Notes under the pieces: generated by a model
What the model saw: only the letters and a program-made list of their open reading frames with translations
Told to the model about the DNA's origin: nothing
Databases searched by the model: none
Shown here: positions 35,093 through 44,581 of the stretch, one piece after another
Position numbering within the stretch: the first letter of the stretch is position 1
Layout of the letters: every line of letters starts with the position of its first letter
Origin: Candidatus Fusobacterium pullicola
GTDB taxonomy: Bacteria; Fusobacteriota; Fusobacteriia; Fusobacteriales; Fusobacteriaceae
Direction: 5' to 3'
Assembly (NCBI GenBank): GCA_018883725.1
Contig: JAHLFN010000067.1
Span: 1 to 64,000, forward strand
Length of the DNA stretch: 64,000 nt
Program-made: the position numbers and the translations under genes

Positions 35093-36157
35093 TTATTCTC
35101 CCTCTTTAATACTATCTGCAGTTTTTATATCTACTCTCATTCCAGTTAGTTTTGCTGCAAGTCTTGCATTTTGTCCATTCTTTCCTATTGCTAATGAAAG
35201 TTGTGAACTATCTACAATTACTCTTGCTGTATTTTCTTCCTCTTCTACTTCTACACTTACAACTTTTGCTGGACTTAAAACAGCTGATACAAACTCTTCA
35301 ACTGATTCTTTCCAAATAACTATATCAATTTTTTCTCCATTTAACTCATTAACTATATTTTTTATTCTAAGACCTTTTTGTCCGATACAAGCTCCTACAG
35401 TATCGATATTAGGGTCTTGTGAATAAACTGCAACTTTTGCTCTTGATCCAGCTTCTCTAGCTACAGCTTTTATCTCAATAAGTCCTGAAGTTATTTCTGG
35501 AATCTCTAATTCAAATAATTTTCTTAATAATCCCTCATGTTTTCTAGAGATAACTATTTTAGGGAATTTATTTGTTTTTTCAACCTCAGCTAAATAAACC
35601 TTAATTCTTTCTCCAACTCTATATGTATCAGCTGGTGATTGCTCGATAGGTGGTAATATAGCCTCTATTCCATCGAATTCAATAAATACATTTTTTCTCT
35701 CATCAATTCTTCTAATGATTCCATTTATGATATCATGTTCTTTTATTTTAAATCTATCATAAATATACTCTCTTTCAGCTTCTCTTACTTTTTGGATAAC
35801 TATTTGCTTTCCATTTTGAATAGCGTTTCTTCTAAACTCTTCACAGTTTACCTCTATTCTGATAACATCTCCTATTTTTACTCTCTTTTTAATCTCTAGA
35901 GCATCATCATAGGCAATTTCAACAGCAGCATCATATAGGTCTTCAGTAGGAACAACAGTTTTTACTTCATAGATTTTTACATCCCCAGTTTCTCTGTCAA
36001 TCTCTACTTCTACATTTTCCTCTTCTCCATAGTTCTTTTTATAAGCAGCTAATAAAGCTTGCTCAACAGTTAAAAGAAGATTTTCTTTGCTTATACCTTT
36101 TTCTTTTTCTAACTCTTCCAAAGCCTCTAAAAATATTTTAGCGTCTTTACTCTTCAT
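35093..36157 (-). CDS. nusA: transcription termination/antitermination factor NusA
   Basis: RNA-polymerase-binding factor. It shows the N-terminal RNAP-binding domain (ALEELEKEKGISKENLLLTV), the S1 domain near 135-200 and two KH domains at about 230-345 (ACIGQKGLRIKNIVNEL, LAIGKNGQNARLAAKLTG). At 354 residues it lacks the extra acidic repeats of enterobacterial NusA, as expected outside proteobacteria. The operon and leader below contain several termination-sensitive hairpins. Confidence 0.96.
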   Translation of the reverse strand: MKSKDAKIFLEALEELEKEKGISKENLLLTVEQALLAAYKKNYGEEENVEVEIDRETGDVKIYEVKTVVPTEDLYDAAVEIAYDDALEIKKRVKIGDVIRIEVNCEEFRRNAIQNGKQIVIQKVREAEREYIYDRFKIKEHDIINGIIRRIDERKNVFIEFDGIEAILPPIEQSPADTYRVGERIKVYLAEVEKTNKFPKIVISRKHEGLLRKLFELEIPEITSGLIEIKAVAREAGSRAKVAVYSQDPNIDTVGACIGQKGLRIKNIVNELNGEKIDIVIWKESVEEFVSAVLSPAKVVSVEVEEEENTARVIVDSSQLSLAIGKNGQNARLAAKLTGMRVDIKTADSIKEGE

Positions 36158-36180
36158 TTATTTCCCTCCTGAAACTTCTT

Positions 36181-36663
36181 CTAAATTTCATCAAATTCAT
36201 AAACAATATTTGCTTTTCTAATTTCTGAAAAAGGAATTTCTACTATTTCTCCCTCTTCAACTTCTAAGTAGATTGTATTATCTTTGCATTCTGTTAAAAC
36301 TCCCTCAAAGTTTTTCTTATCTTCAAGTTTATGTTTTAAACTTACTTTTATCTTTTCTCCCTTAAATCTTATAAAGTCCTCTATTTTCTTTAAAGGTCTC
36401 TCTATACCTGGAGAAGAAACCTCTAGGAAAAATCTTTGGTCTATTAATCTGTCTACATCTTCATCTATTTTATTACTTATAGTTGCACACTCTTCTAGTG
36501 TTATTTCACCATTTAAATTCTCTACATAGATTCTAACATACCAGTAACCACCATCTTGCATATATTCGATATCAACTAAAGATAGATTCATCTCTTGAAC
36601 AACTGGTGTAACTATCTCTTCTATCTTTTTTATTATTCTTTCTTGATTATCAATTTTTTCCAT
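36181..36663 (-). CDS. rimP: ribosome maturation factor RimP
   Basis: Aids 30S assembly. The 160 residues contain the N-terminal alpha/beta domain (LVDIEYMQDGGYWYVRIYVE), the conserved ISNKIDEDVD and LEVSSPGIERPLKK motifs, and the Sm-like C-terminal domain. It starts the operon rimP-nusA-ylxRQ-infB-rbfA-recJ-tig at ATG 36663 behind AGAGGTG. Confidence 0.95.
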   Translation of the reverse strand: MEKIDNQERIIKKIEEIVTPVVQEMNLSLVDIEYMQDGGYWYVRIYVENLNGEITLEECATISNKIDEDVDRLIDQRFFLEVSSPGIERPLKKIEDFIRFKGEKIKVSLKHKLEDKKNFEGVLTECKDNTIYLEVEEGEIVEIPFSEIRKANIVYEFDEI

Positions 36664-36699
36664 ATTTTCACCTCTTTTCTAAAATCTTACTACTAAAGA

Positions 36700-36728
36700 G
36701 GGAGTGGACAAAAAATCCACTCCCTTTT
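36700..36728 (-). promoter_or_regulatory. leader hairpin of the rimP-nusA operon
   Basis: GGGAGTGGA (36700-36708) and TCCACTCCC (36716-36724) form a 9-bp GC-rich stem around a 7-base loop, between the promoter and rimP. Downstream on the minus strand is CTCTTTAGTAG, a poor T tract, and on the plus strand TTTT. It may be an attenuator responding to NusA, or a message-stabilising structure. Confidence 0.5.
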
Positions 36729-36755
36729 AAACTAGCATACTACTTTATTCAAGTT

Positions 36756-36784
36756 ATTATACCATACCTTTTTAAAAAAATCAA
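36756..36784 (-). promoter_or_regulatory. promoter of the rimP-nusA-infB operon
   Basis: TTGATT (complement of 36779-36784), a 17-base spacer and a perfect TATAAT (complement of 36756-36761). The 338-base gap 36664-37001 holds this promoter, the leader hairpin and the divergent glutamate-mutase promoter; nothing else stands out in its middle. Confidence 0.75.
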
Positions 36785-36918
36785 TTATTTATCAGAATTT
36801 CTCTAACTCATCCCTCGTTTTTCTTTAAATTTTTTATTAAATCCTTTGATCTGTTTTTCTCTATTCAATATATTAAATTAAGCTCCTATATATTTAACAT
36901 TCATTTTTTATATAATAG

Positions 36919-36946
36919 TTGATTTTTATATTTTTTGTAGTATATT
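36919..36946 (+). promoter_or_regulatory. promoter of the glutamate mutase operon
   Basis: TTGATT (36919-36924), a 16-base spacer and TATATT (36941-36946), about 55 bases before the first ATG at 37002, which follows TTAGGAGG. Confidence 0.55.
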
Positions 36947-37001
36947 ATTATCAAAGGTTTAAATTTAATACATTTATTTGGAAAATTAGGAGGTTTTTTC
37001 T

Positions 37002-37421
37002 ATGAATAAAAATGGAAAAAAAGTTGTAATTGGAGTTATTGGTTCAGACTGTCATGCTGTCGGGAATAAAATAATTCATCACGTTTTAGAAGCAAATGGA
37101 TTTGATGTTATAAATATTGGAGTTCTTTCTCCTCAAGCTGATTTTATAAATGCTGCTGTTGAAACAGATGCAGATGCTATAATTGTTTCTTCTCTATACG
37201 GGCATGGAGAATTAGATTGTCAAGGTATGAGAGAAAAATGTAAAGAAGCTGGCCTTGATAATATCTTGCTATATGTTGGTGGAAATATAGTAGTCGGAAA
37301 ACAAGTTTGGGAAGATGTAGAGAAAAGATTCAAAGCAATGGGATTTGATAGAGTATACAAACCTGGAACTCCTATTGAAGAAACAACCGAAGATCTAAAA
37401 AAAGACCTCGGTATCAATTAA
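37002..37421 (+). CDS. glmS: methylaspartate (glutamate) mutase, small B12-binding subunit
   Basis: Binds adenosylcobalamin for rearrangement of L-glutamate to (2S,3S)-3-methylaspartate. The cobalamin-ligand motif D-x-H-x-x-G is Asp16-Cys-His18-Ala-Val-Gly21, with SLYGHGE and [10 protein letters not shown] completing the B12 fold. The 139 residues match Clostridium MutS/GlmS. It opens an operon with the ATPase-like MutL and the catalytic MutE. (The name should not be confused with glucosamine synthase or mismatch repair MutS.). Confidence 0.95.
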   Translation: MNKNGKKVVIGVIGSDCHAVGNKIIHHVLEANGFDVINIGVLSPQADFINAAVETDADAIIVSSLYGHGELDCQGMREKCKEAGLDNILLYVGGNIVVGKQVWEDVEKRFKAMGFDRVYKPGTPIEETTEDLKKDLGIN

Positions 37422-37449
37422 TTTAAATTAAAAAAGAGAGTTGATAACT

Positions 37450-38856
37450 ATGAATGCTTATTTAGCTATAGATTTTGGAAGCACTTATACTAAACTAACT
37501 GCTATTGATTTAGATAATGAAACTATTTTAGCTACTGCTAAAGATATTACTACTGTTGAAGATGATATAATGATAGGATTTAATAAAGCCTTTGAAAATT
37601 TAAAGATTGAGATTAACAAAAAAATAGATTTTAATAAAGTTAATTTTGTCAATAAGACAGCTTGTTCCTCTGCAGCAGGTGGTTTAAAAATGATAGCTAT
37701 AGGATTGGTTCCAGAACTCACGGCAGAAGCTGCAAAAAAAGCTGCTTTGGGAGCAGGAGCTAGAGTTATCAAAACCTACGCTTATGAACTTAATCATCGA
37801 GAACTTGAAGAGATAAAAAATACTCCTTTGGATATTATTTTACTTGCTGGTGGAACTGATGGTGGAAATAAAGATTGTATTATTCACAACGCTGAAATGT
37901 TAGCTGAATTTAAAATAGATGTTCCTGTTGTAGTTGCTGGAAATAAAGCTGCCATAGATGAGGTTGAAAACATTTTAAAAAATGCTAATATAGATTATTA
38001 CATTACTGATAACGTAATGCCTTTTATTAATAAGCTCAATGTTGAACCTTCAAGAGAGGAAATAAGAAAAGTTTTTATGAATAAAATTGTAGAAGCTAAA
38101 GGAATGAAAAAAGCTGAAGAATTTATTCAAGGTATTCTTATGCCTACTCCTGCTTCTGTTCTCAAAGCCTCAGAAATTCTAGCAATTGGAACTGATGAAG
38201 AAGACGGATTAGGAGATCTTATAGTCGTTGATATCGGTGGAGCTACAACTGATATACACTCTATTGCTAAGGGAGAGCCTACCAAACCCTCTGTTATAAT
38301 AAAAGGTTTAGAAGAACCCTATGCTAAAAGAACTGTAGAGGGTGATTTAGGAATGAGATACTCCGCTTTAGCTCTTTTAGAAGCTGCTGGAACAAAAACG
38401 ATTCGGAACTATTTACATGATTCTTTAAAACAGATTGACATTAAATCTCAATGCCTTTATAGACATAATAATATAAAGATGGTTCCACAAACTGAAGATG
38501 AGATAAAATTTGATGAAGCTATGGCTAAAGCAGCTACAGAGTTAGCAATGACTCGCCATTGTGGTGTATTAGAGTGTGTATATACTCCAATGGGAACTAT
38601 GTTTAATCAAAATGGAAAAGATTTAACAGAAACGCCTTATGTTATTGGAACTGGAGGAGTTATTATTCACAGTTTAAATCCTCACGAGATTTTAAAAGCA
38701 GGTAATTTTAATCAAGAGGATCCCATTCATCTTAAACCAGTTAATCCAAAATTTTTAATTGATAAAACTTATATTTTATCAGCTATGGGACTTTTAGCCC
38801 AAGAATATCCAAATATAGCTATAAGAATAATGAAAAAATTTTTAGTTGAAGCTTAA
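37450..38856 (+). CDS. glmL: glutamate mutase-associated MutL, ASKHA-family ATPase
   Basis: Conserved partner gene of glutamate mutase, likely a reactivation or assembly chaperone. It carries the actin/hexokinase-type phosphate 1 loop DFGSTYTK (residues 7-14) and phosphate 2 loop VDIGGATTDIH near 258. At 468 residues it is standard. A reading from TTG 37441 is possible, but GAGAG sits nine bases before ATG 37450. It lies between the two mutase subunit genes, as in Clostridium tetanomorphum. Confidence 0.92.
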   Translation: MNAYLAIDFGSTYTKLTAIDLDNETILATAKDITTVEDDIMIGFNKAFENLKIEINKKIDFNKVNFVNKTACSSAAGGLKMIAIGLVPELTAEAAKKAALGAGARVIKTYAYELNHRELEEIKNTPLDIILLAGGTDGGNKDCIIHNAEMLAEFKIDVPVVVAGNKAAIDEVENILKNANIDYYITDNVMPFINKLNVEPSREEIRKVFMNKIVEAKGMKKAEEFIQGILMPTPASVLKASEILAIGTDEEDGLGDLIVVDIGGATTDIHSIAKGEPTKPSVIIKGLEEPYAKRTVEGDLGMRYSALALLEAAGTKTIRNYLHDSLKQIDIKSQCLYRHNNIKMVPQTEDEIKFDEAMAKAATELAMTRHCGVLECVYTPMGTMFNQNGKDLTETPYVIGTGGVIIHSLNPHEILKAGNFNQEDPIHLKPVNPKFLIDKTYILSAMGLLAQEYPNIAIRIMKKFLVEA

Positions 38857-38894
38857 ACTTTATTTAAAGAATATTTAAGGAGGATTAATTATAT

Positions 38895-40352
38895 ATGAAA
38901 CTTAGATTTAAAAAATGGACAGAAGAGGAATTCTTTCAAATGAGAGAAGAGGTTTTAAAAGGTTGGCCTACTGGTAAAGATGTAGACCTTGAAGAGGCTA
39001 TTAAATACCACAAATCATTACCTGAGTCAAAAAGCTTCTCTAAAAAATTAATAGATGCTAAAAAAGCCGGAATTACTTTAGCACAACCTAGAGCAGGGGT
39101 AGCTTTAATTGATCAGCATATTGAGCTTCTAAACTTTCTTGATAAAGAGGGAGGAGCTGATTTATTACCTAGCACTATAGACTCTTATACTAGACAAAAT
39201 AAGTATGAAAATTGTGAAAAGGGGATAGAGGAATCTATAAAAGCTGGCAGATCACTTCTTAATGGTTTTCCCGGAGTAAATCATGGAGTAGCTGGATGTA
39301 GAAAAGTTGTTGAAGCCACTAGCCTTCCGCTTCAATTAAGACATGGAACTCCAGATGCTAGACTTCTTTCAGAAATAATGATTGCTGCTGGATTTACTTC
39401 AGATGAGGGAGGAGGAATTAGTTATAACGTTCCCTATGCTAAGTCTGTTTCTTTAGAAAAAACTCTTATTGATTGGCAATATGTAGATAGACTTGTTGGA
39501 TGGTATGAAGAGCATGGAGTTTCTATAAACAGAGAACCTTTTGGACCTTTAACTGGTACTTTAGTTCCACCTTCAATGTCCAATGCTGTTGGAATCTTGG
39601 AAGGATTAATGGCTGCTGAACAAGGGGTTAAAAATCTCACTTTAGGTTATGGTCAATGTGGAAACCTAATTCAAGACGTGGCTGCAATAAGAGCTCTTGA
39701 AACTCAAGCTGAAGATTATTTTAAAAAATTTGGATATAACGATATCCAATTGACTACTGTATTCCACCAATGGATGGGTGGTTTCCCTGAAGATGAAGCT
39801 AAAGCCTTCGGTGTTATCTCTAACGGAGCCTCAGCTGCTGCCTTAGCTGGAGCTACTAAAGTTATTGTTAAAACTCCTCACGAGGCTATTGGAGTTCCTA
39901 CAAAAGAGGCTAATGCTGCTGGTATTAGAGCTACAAAAATGGTTTTAAATCTACTTAAAGGACAAAAATTATCTACCTCTCCAGAATTAGAAAAAGAGAT
40001 TGAAATAATCAAAGCTGAAACTAAATGTATTTTAGATAAAGTATATGAGCTTGGAAATGGAGATTGGGCTATCGGTATAGTAAAAGCCTTTGAACAAGGT
40101 GTTCTTGATGTTCCGTTTGCCCCATCAATCTATAATGCCGGTAAAATGATGCCAGCTAGAGATAATGTTGGTAAAGTTAGATATCTTGCTGTAGGAAATG
40201 TTCCACTTAGTAAGGAGTTAGTTGATTACAATATGGCTCAATTAGAGGAAAGAGCTAAATTTGAAGGAAGACCTGTAACTTTCCAAATGACTGTAGATGA
40301 TATTTTTGCAGTTGGAAAAGGAACTTTAATTGGAAGACCAGAAAATAAATAA
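38895..40352 (+). CDS. glmE: methylaspartate (glutamate) mutase, large catalytic subunit
   Basis: TIM-barrel subunit carrying out the radical carbon-skeleton rearrangement with GlmS-bound B12. Conserved stretches include [34 protein letters not shown] and [16 protein letters not shown], which line the glutamate site. The 485 residues match the family. AAGGAGG precedes ATG 38895. It is followed by the ammonia-lyase that uses its product. Confidence 0.96.
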   Translation: MKLRFKKWTEEEFFQMREEVLKGWPTGKDVDLEEAIKYHKSLPESKSFSKKLIDAKKAGITLAQPRAGVALIDQHIELLNFLDKEGGADLLPSTIDSYTRQNKYENCEKGIEESIKAGRSLLNGFPGVNHGVAGCRKVVEATSLPLQLRHGTPDARLLSEIMIAAGFTSDEGGGISYNVPYAKSVSLEKTLIDWQYVDRLVGWYEEHGVSINREPFGPLTGTLVPPSMSNAVGILEGLMAAEQGVKNLTLGYGQCGNLIQDVAAIRALETQAEDYFKKFGYNDIQLTTVFHQWMGGFPEDEAKAFGVISNGASAAALAGATKVIVKTPHEAIGVPTKEANAAGIRATKMVLNLLKGQKLSTSPELEKEIEIIKAETKCILDKVYELGNGDWAIGIVKAFEQGVLDVPFAPSIYNAGKMMPARDNVGKVRYLAVGNVPLSKELVDYNMAQLEERAKFEGRPVTFQMTVDDIFAVGKGTLIGRPENK

Positions 40353-40411
40353 TTGTTATTTTTAATTATAATATTTAAGAAATTTAGGTTAAAAATTAGG
40401 AGGAATATATT

Positions 40412-41659
40412 ATGAAAATTGTAGATGTAGTTTGCTCAGCAGGAAAAACAGGATTCTATTTCGATGACCAAAGAGCTATAAAAGCTGGAGCTGGACATGA
40501 TGGAATGTTTTATTTAGGAAAATCAGTCACTCCAGGATTTGAAACTATTAGACAATCTGGTGAATCTATCTCTGTTCAATTAATATTAGAAGATGGACAG
40601 GTTGCTTTTGGAGACTGTGCTGCCGTTCAATATTCAGGTGCTGGTGGAAGAGATCCTCTATTTTTAGCAAAGGATTTTATTCCAGTTATCGAAAAGAATA
40701 TAGCTCCAAAATTGATAGGAAGAGATTTAGATAATTTTAAGACTTTAGCTGAAGAGTTTGATTCGATGCAAATTGAGGGTAAAAGATTACATACAGCTAT
40801 AAGATATGGAATTACTCAAGCTCTATTAGATGCCGTTGCTAAAGCAAGAAAAGTTACTATGGCTGAGGTAATTCAAAAAGATTATAATACTGGAATTGAA
40901 ATTTCAAAAAGACCAATATTTACTCAATCTGGTGATGATAGATATATTAATGCAGATAAGATGATAATCAAAGGAGCTGATGTCCTTCCTCATGCTTTAA
41001 TTAACAATGTTAAAGAAAAATTGGGAGAACGTGGTGAAATTTTATTTGACTATGTTAAATGGCTTAGAGATAGAATCCTATCAAAAAGAGTAAATTCTGA
41101 ATACTATCCTATATTCCACATTGATGTATATGGAACTATTGGAGCAGCATTTGACTGCGATACAGCAAAAATGGCTGATTACATATCTACATTAGTTGAA
41201 GCAGCAAAACCTTTCAAGTTAAGAATAGAAGGTCCTATGGATGTTGAAGACAGAGATAAACAGATTGAAGCTTTAGCGGCTCTAACAACTGAAGTAGACA
41301 AAAGAGGAATCGAAGTTGAACTTGTAGCAGACGAATGGTGTAACACTTTAGAAGATATTAAACTTTTTGCTGATAAAAAAGCTGGTCATGTAGTTCAAAT
41401 TAAGACTCCAGATCTAGGGGGAGTTAATAATATTGCTGATGCTATTCTTTACTGTAATAAAGTAGGAATAGGTTCTTATTGCGGAGGAACTTGTAACGAA
41501 ACAAATAGATCTGCTGAGGTTACAACAAATATTGCAATGGCCTGTGGAGCACTTCAAGTTTTAGCTAAACCAGGAATGGGTGTTGATGAAGGGTTTATGA
41601 TAGTATTTAATGAAATGGCTAGAGTTGAAGCCTTAGTTAACAGAAGAAAAAATAGATAA
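40412..41659 (+). CDS. mal: methylaspartate ammonia-lyase
   Basis: Enolase-superfamily enzyme removing ammonia from 3-methylaspartate to give mesaconate. Catalytic and metal residues of the Clostridium tetanomorphum enzyme are all at the same numbers: His194, Gln329 and Lys331 (VVQIK), and metal ligands Asp238, Glu273 and Asp307. The 415 residues match. It follows glmE after 59 bases and precedes a hairpin that separates it from citD. Confidence 0.97.
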   Translation: MKIVDVVCSAGKTGFYFDDQRAIKAGAGHDGMFYLGKSVTPGFETIRQSGESISVQLILEDGQVAFGDCAAVQYSGAGGRDPLFLAKDFIPVIEKNIAPKLIGRDLDNFKTLAEEFDSMQIEGKRLHTAIRYGITQALLDAVAKARKVTMAEVIQKDYNTGIEISKRPIFTQSGDDRYINADKMIIKGADVLPHALINNVKEKLGERGEILFDYVKWLRDRILSKRVNSEYYPIFHIDVYGTIGAAFDCDTAKMADYISTLVEAAKPFKLRIEGPMDVEDRDKQIEALAALTTEVDKRGIEVELVADEWCNTLEDIKLFADKKAGHVVQIKTPDLGGVNNIADAILYCNKVGIGSYCGGTCNETNRSAEVTTNIAMACGALQVLAKPGMGVDEGFMIVFNEMARVEALVNRRKNR

Positions 41660-41676
41660 TTTAATAACCTTAGGAT

Positions 41677-41716
41677 AAAGTGACTGTTGTTAAAATACAA
41701 CAGCCACTTTTCCTTT
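41677..41716 (+). terminator. terminator-like hairpin inside the glutamate operon
   Basis: AAAGTGACTGTTGT (41677-41690) pairs with ACAACAGCCACTTT (41697-41710) with one mismatch and a six-base loop, followed by TTTCCTTTAATTTTT. Because citD starts only about 25 bases later, with no room for a promoter, it probably causes partial termination or 3' end protection, setting a lower level of citDEF. Confidence 0.6.
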
Positions 41717-41739
41717 AATTTTTAAAGAGGGTGAAATAT

Positions 41740-42000
41740 ATGACGTTAAAAAAAGCTACTAAATGTGGGACACTAGAATCAAATGATATATTCTTAATTC
41801 TTACCCCCACAAATGATGGTATAGAGATAGATTTAGAAAGTACTGTCCAAAAACAATTTGGTGAACATATAAAAGAATTGATAAAAAGCAAATTGCTAGA
41901 GCTAGGAATTGATAGTGTACATGTACAAGCTCAAGATAAAGGGGCTCTTGATTATACTATAAGGGCTAGAGTTGAAGCTGCTGTTATAAGAGGTTTATAA
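41740..42000 (+). CDS. citD: citrate/citramalate lyase acyl carrier protein (gamma subunit)
   Basis: Carries the phosphoribosyl-dephospho-CoA prosthetic group on Ser14 in the motif GTLESND, where GTLESSD is usual. The 86-residue length fits. The start is ATG 41740; the GTG at 41731 lies inside the AGAGGGTG ribosome site. It precedes citE and citF. In a methylaspartate operon the expected substrate of the complex is citramalate, not citrate. Confidence 0.93.
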   Translation: MTLKKATKCGTLESNDIFLILTPTNDGIEIDLESTVQKQFGEHIKELIKSKLLELGIDSVHVQAQDKGALDYTIRARVEAAVIRGL

Positions 42001-42030
42001 TATATTCTTAAGATAAGAGGTGTATTTATA

Positions 42031-42903
42031 GTGAAATTAAGAAGAACTATGTTATTTATGCCAGGAAATAATCCTGGTATGTTACAAACAGCAGCTGTAT
42101 TTGGTTCAGATGCTGTGATATTTGATTTAGAAGATGCTGTTGCTTTAACTGAAAAAGATGCAGCTAGAATATTAGTAAGTGAAGCTTTAAAAAATATAGA
42201 ATATAATGATGTTGAAGTTGTTGTTAGAATAAATCCTTTGGCTACACCTTTTGCTAATAAAGATATTGAGGTTATTGCTAGACTCAAACCAGATGCTATT
42301 CTTTTACCAAAATCTTGTCCTGAAGATATAGCTGAATTGGATAAAAGATTAAATGCAATAGAAGAAGAAGAGGGCTTTGAAGCTGGAAGCATAAAAATTC
42401 ACCCATTAGTTGAAACAACTTATGGAGTTGAAAAAGTATATGAAACTATTAAAGCTAGTCCAAGAGTTATCTCTGTTTTACTTGGAGGAGAGGATTTAGC
42501 TGTAGATTTGGGTGTAAAAAGAACTAAAAATTCCGACGAACTTCTTTATGCTAGAACTAAAATTATAAATGCTTGTAAAGCTTGTAAAGTAGATGCAATT
42601 GATACTCCTTTCACTGACACGAACGATTATGAAGGGTTGATGGCTGATACATTAAAAGCTAAAATGCTTGGTTTTACAGGTAAACTAAGCATAAATCCTA
42701 GACAAATAGACACCATACATAGAGCCTACACTCCATCAAATGATGAAATCAATCATGCTTTAAGAGTTATGGCGGCAAAAGATGAAGCGGATAAACAAGG
42801 ACTTGGTGTCTTCTCTTTAGATGGTAAAATGGTTGATCTTCCTATCATTAACAGAGCTATCCATACTTTAGACATGGCAAGACTAATGGGACTTATTGAT
42901 TAA
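42031..42903 (+). CDS. citE: citrate/citramalate lyase beta subunit
   Basis: Cleaves the acyl-S-ACP intermediate to pyruvate (from citramalate) or oxaloacetate (from citrate), leaving acetyl-ACP. The TIM-barrel family signature MLFMPGNNPGMLQTA, DAVIFDLEDAV and GGEDLAVDLGVKRT are clear. It starts at GTG 42031 behind AAGAGGTG. The 290-residue length is usual. Substrate preference is inferred from neighbours. Confidence 0.93.
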   Translation: MKLRRTMLFMPGNNPGMLQTAAVFGSDAVIFDLEDAVALTEKDAARILVSEALKNIEYNDVEVVVRINPLATPFANKDIEVIARLKPDAILLPKSCPEDIAELDKRLNAIEEEEGFEAGSIKIHPLVETTYGVEKVYETIKASPRVISVLLGGEDLAVDLGVKRTKNSDELLYARTKIINACKACKVDAIDTPFTDTNDYEGLMADTLKAKMLGFTGKLSINPRQIDTIHRAYTPSNDEINHALRVMAAKDEADKQGLGVFSLDGKMVDLPIINRAIHTLDMARLMGLID

Positions 42904-42926
42904 TTATTAAGGCGAGGTGTTTTTAA

Positions 42927-44468
42927 ATGAAAAATATATTAGGAAGAGAGATTCCTGATTTTATAGAGGGATATGGTAAGGTCACTCATTACAATGGTTA
43001 TCTTGCTAATAAAATGGGAACTATAAAAAAAGATTTTAATTTTAAATCTATTAATCCCTATGATAATAAACTATATACTGATATTTCAAAGTTAATGGAT
43101 GTTCTTCCACTCAAAGATGGAATGACACTCTCTTTTCATCATCACCTAAGAAATGGTGACTACGTTTTAAATTTTGTTATGAAAGAAATTGCTCAAAGAG
43201 GATATAAAAATATCACTATAGTTGCTAGCTCAATATTTCCTTGTCATAAACCTATTGTTGAATATATTGAAAAAGGAGTTATTACACAAATTTATGCTGG
43301 CTATATATCTGGACCTGTGGCACAGGCTATTTCTGAAGGTAAACTTCAAAAGCCCGCTATCATGCACACCCATGGAGGACGTGCTAGATTGATGGAGACA
43401 GGAGAAGTAAAAGTAGACATTGCTTTTGTTGCAGCTCCTACCTCTGATGAATATGGAAATATCAATGGAGTTGAAGGAAAATCAGCTTGTGGTGCTTTAG
43501 GATATGCTCACTCTGATGTTGAAAATGCTCATTTAGTTGTGGCTATTACTGATAATCTTGTTTCTTTCCCAAATCCAATAATAGAGATAAATCAAACTTT
43601 GATTGATTATGTTTTGGTTGTAGAAGCTATTGGAGATCCTAAAGGAATTGTATCTGGAACTACACAGATAACTAAAAACCCAATTGGTTTAAAAGTTGCT
43701 AACTTAACAGCTAAATTTATTGAACAATCCGGCTACCTAAAAGATGGAGTAAGCTTTCAAACTGGTGCTGGTGGAATATCTTTAGCTGTTGCTGCTGAAG
43801 TTAAAAATTTAATGAAAAACAAGAATATAGTTGGTAGTTTCGCTGCTGGAGGAATTACTGGATATATTGTTGATATGTATAAAGAAGGGCTTTTTAAAGC
43901 TTTATTCGATGTTCAATGCTTTGATTTAGAGGCAATAAAGTCAGCTAAAGAAAATCCTAATCATATAAAAATGTCAGCTTCAATGTATGCTAACTGCAAT
44001 AATAAAGGAGCTGTTGTAAACAAACTCGATATTGTTATCTTAGGTGCTACAGAGATAGATACAGCTTTTAATGTTAATGTTACTACAGGTTCTGATGGTA
44101 TTATCATGGGTGGATCTGGTGGACATAGTGATACTGCTGCTGGCTCTAAACTTTGCATCATTGTTTCTCAATTAGTAAATGCCAGAATATCTGTTCTTAA
44201 AGAAAAAATAACTACTATTACAACTCCTGGTGAAACTGTAGATGTCCTAGTAACTGAAAGAGGAATCGCTATAAATCCTTTAAGAGAAGATTTAATTGAA
44301 AAATTTAAAAACTCTAATCTTCCTATTAGGACAATTGAAGAGTTAAAAGAGATTGCTGAAAAAATGACTGGAAAAGAAAAACCTATTGAATTTGAAGAGA
44401 AAATAGTAGCTATTGTACAATATCGGGATGGTTCTGTTGTAGATGTAGTAAAACAGATAAAAAAATAA
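42927..44468 (+). CDS. citF: citrate/citramalate lyase alpha subunit (CoA-transferase)
   Basis: Exchanges the acetyl group of acetyl-ACP for the incoming acid, freeing acetate. The CitF features LSFHHHLRNGDYVLN, HGGRARLMETGE and FQTGAGGISLAVA are present, and the 513 residues match CitF. It starts 24 bases after citE. No citC, citG or citX follows, so activation of the acyl carrier protein must be encoded elsewhere. Confidence 0.94.
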   Translation: MKNILGREIPDFIEGYGKVTHYNGYLANKMGTIKKDFNFKSINPYDNKLYTDISKLMDVLPLKDGMTLSFHHHLRNGDYVLNFVMKEIAQRGYKNITIVASSIFPCHKPIVEYIEKGVITQIYAGYISGPVAQAISEGKLQKPAIMHTHGGRARLMETGEVKVDIAFVAAPTSDEYGNINGVEGKSACGALGYAHSDVENAHLVVAITDNLVSFPNPIIEINQTLIDYVLVVEAIGDPKGIVSGTTQITKNPIGLKVANLTAKFIEQSGYLKDGVSFQTGAGGISLAVAAEVKNLMKNKNIVGSFAAGGITGYIVDMYKEGLFKALFDVQCFDLEAIKSAKENPNHIKMSASMYANCNNKGAVVNKLDIVILGATEIDTAFNVNVTTGSDGIIMGGSGGHSDTAAGSKLCIIVSQLVNARISVLKEKITTITTPGETVDVLVTERGIAINPLREDLIEKFKNSNLPIRTIEELKEIAEKMTGKEKPIEFEEKIVAIVQYRDGSVVDVVKQIKK

Positions 44469-44507
44469 TCTTTCTTAATATTTCTCAAAAAATATAAATT
44501 TTTTCTA

Positions 44508-44536
44508 TTGACAAAATTTATAAATAATCTTAAAAT
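44508..44536 (+). promoter_or_regulatory. promoter of the acetate transporter gene
   Basis: A consensus TTGACA (44508-44513), a 17-base spacer and TAAAAT (44531-44536). It gives the transporter independent expression in addition to any read-through from citF. Confidence 0.7.
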
Positions 44537-44581
44537 GTCTCTTGGACAAAATTTTTATAGATTTAAAGGAGAAATATTAAA

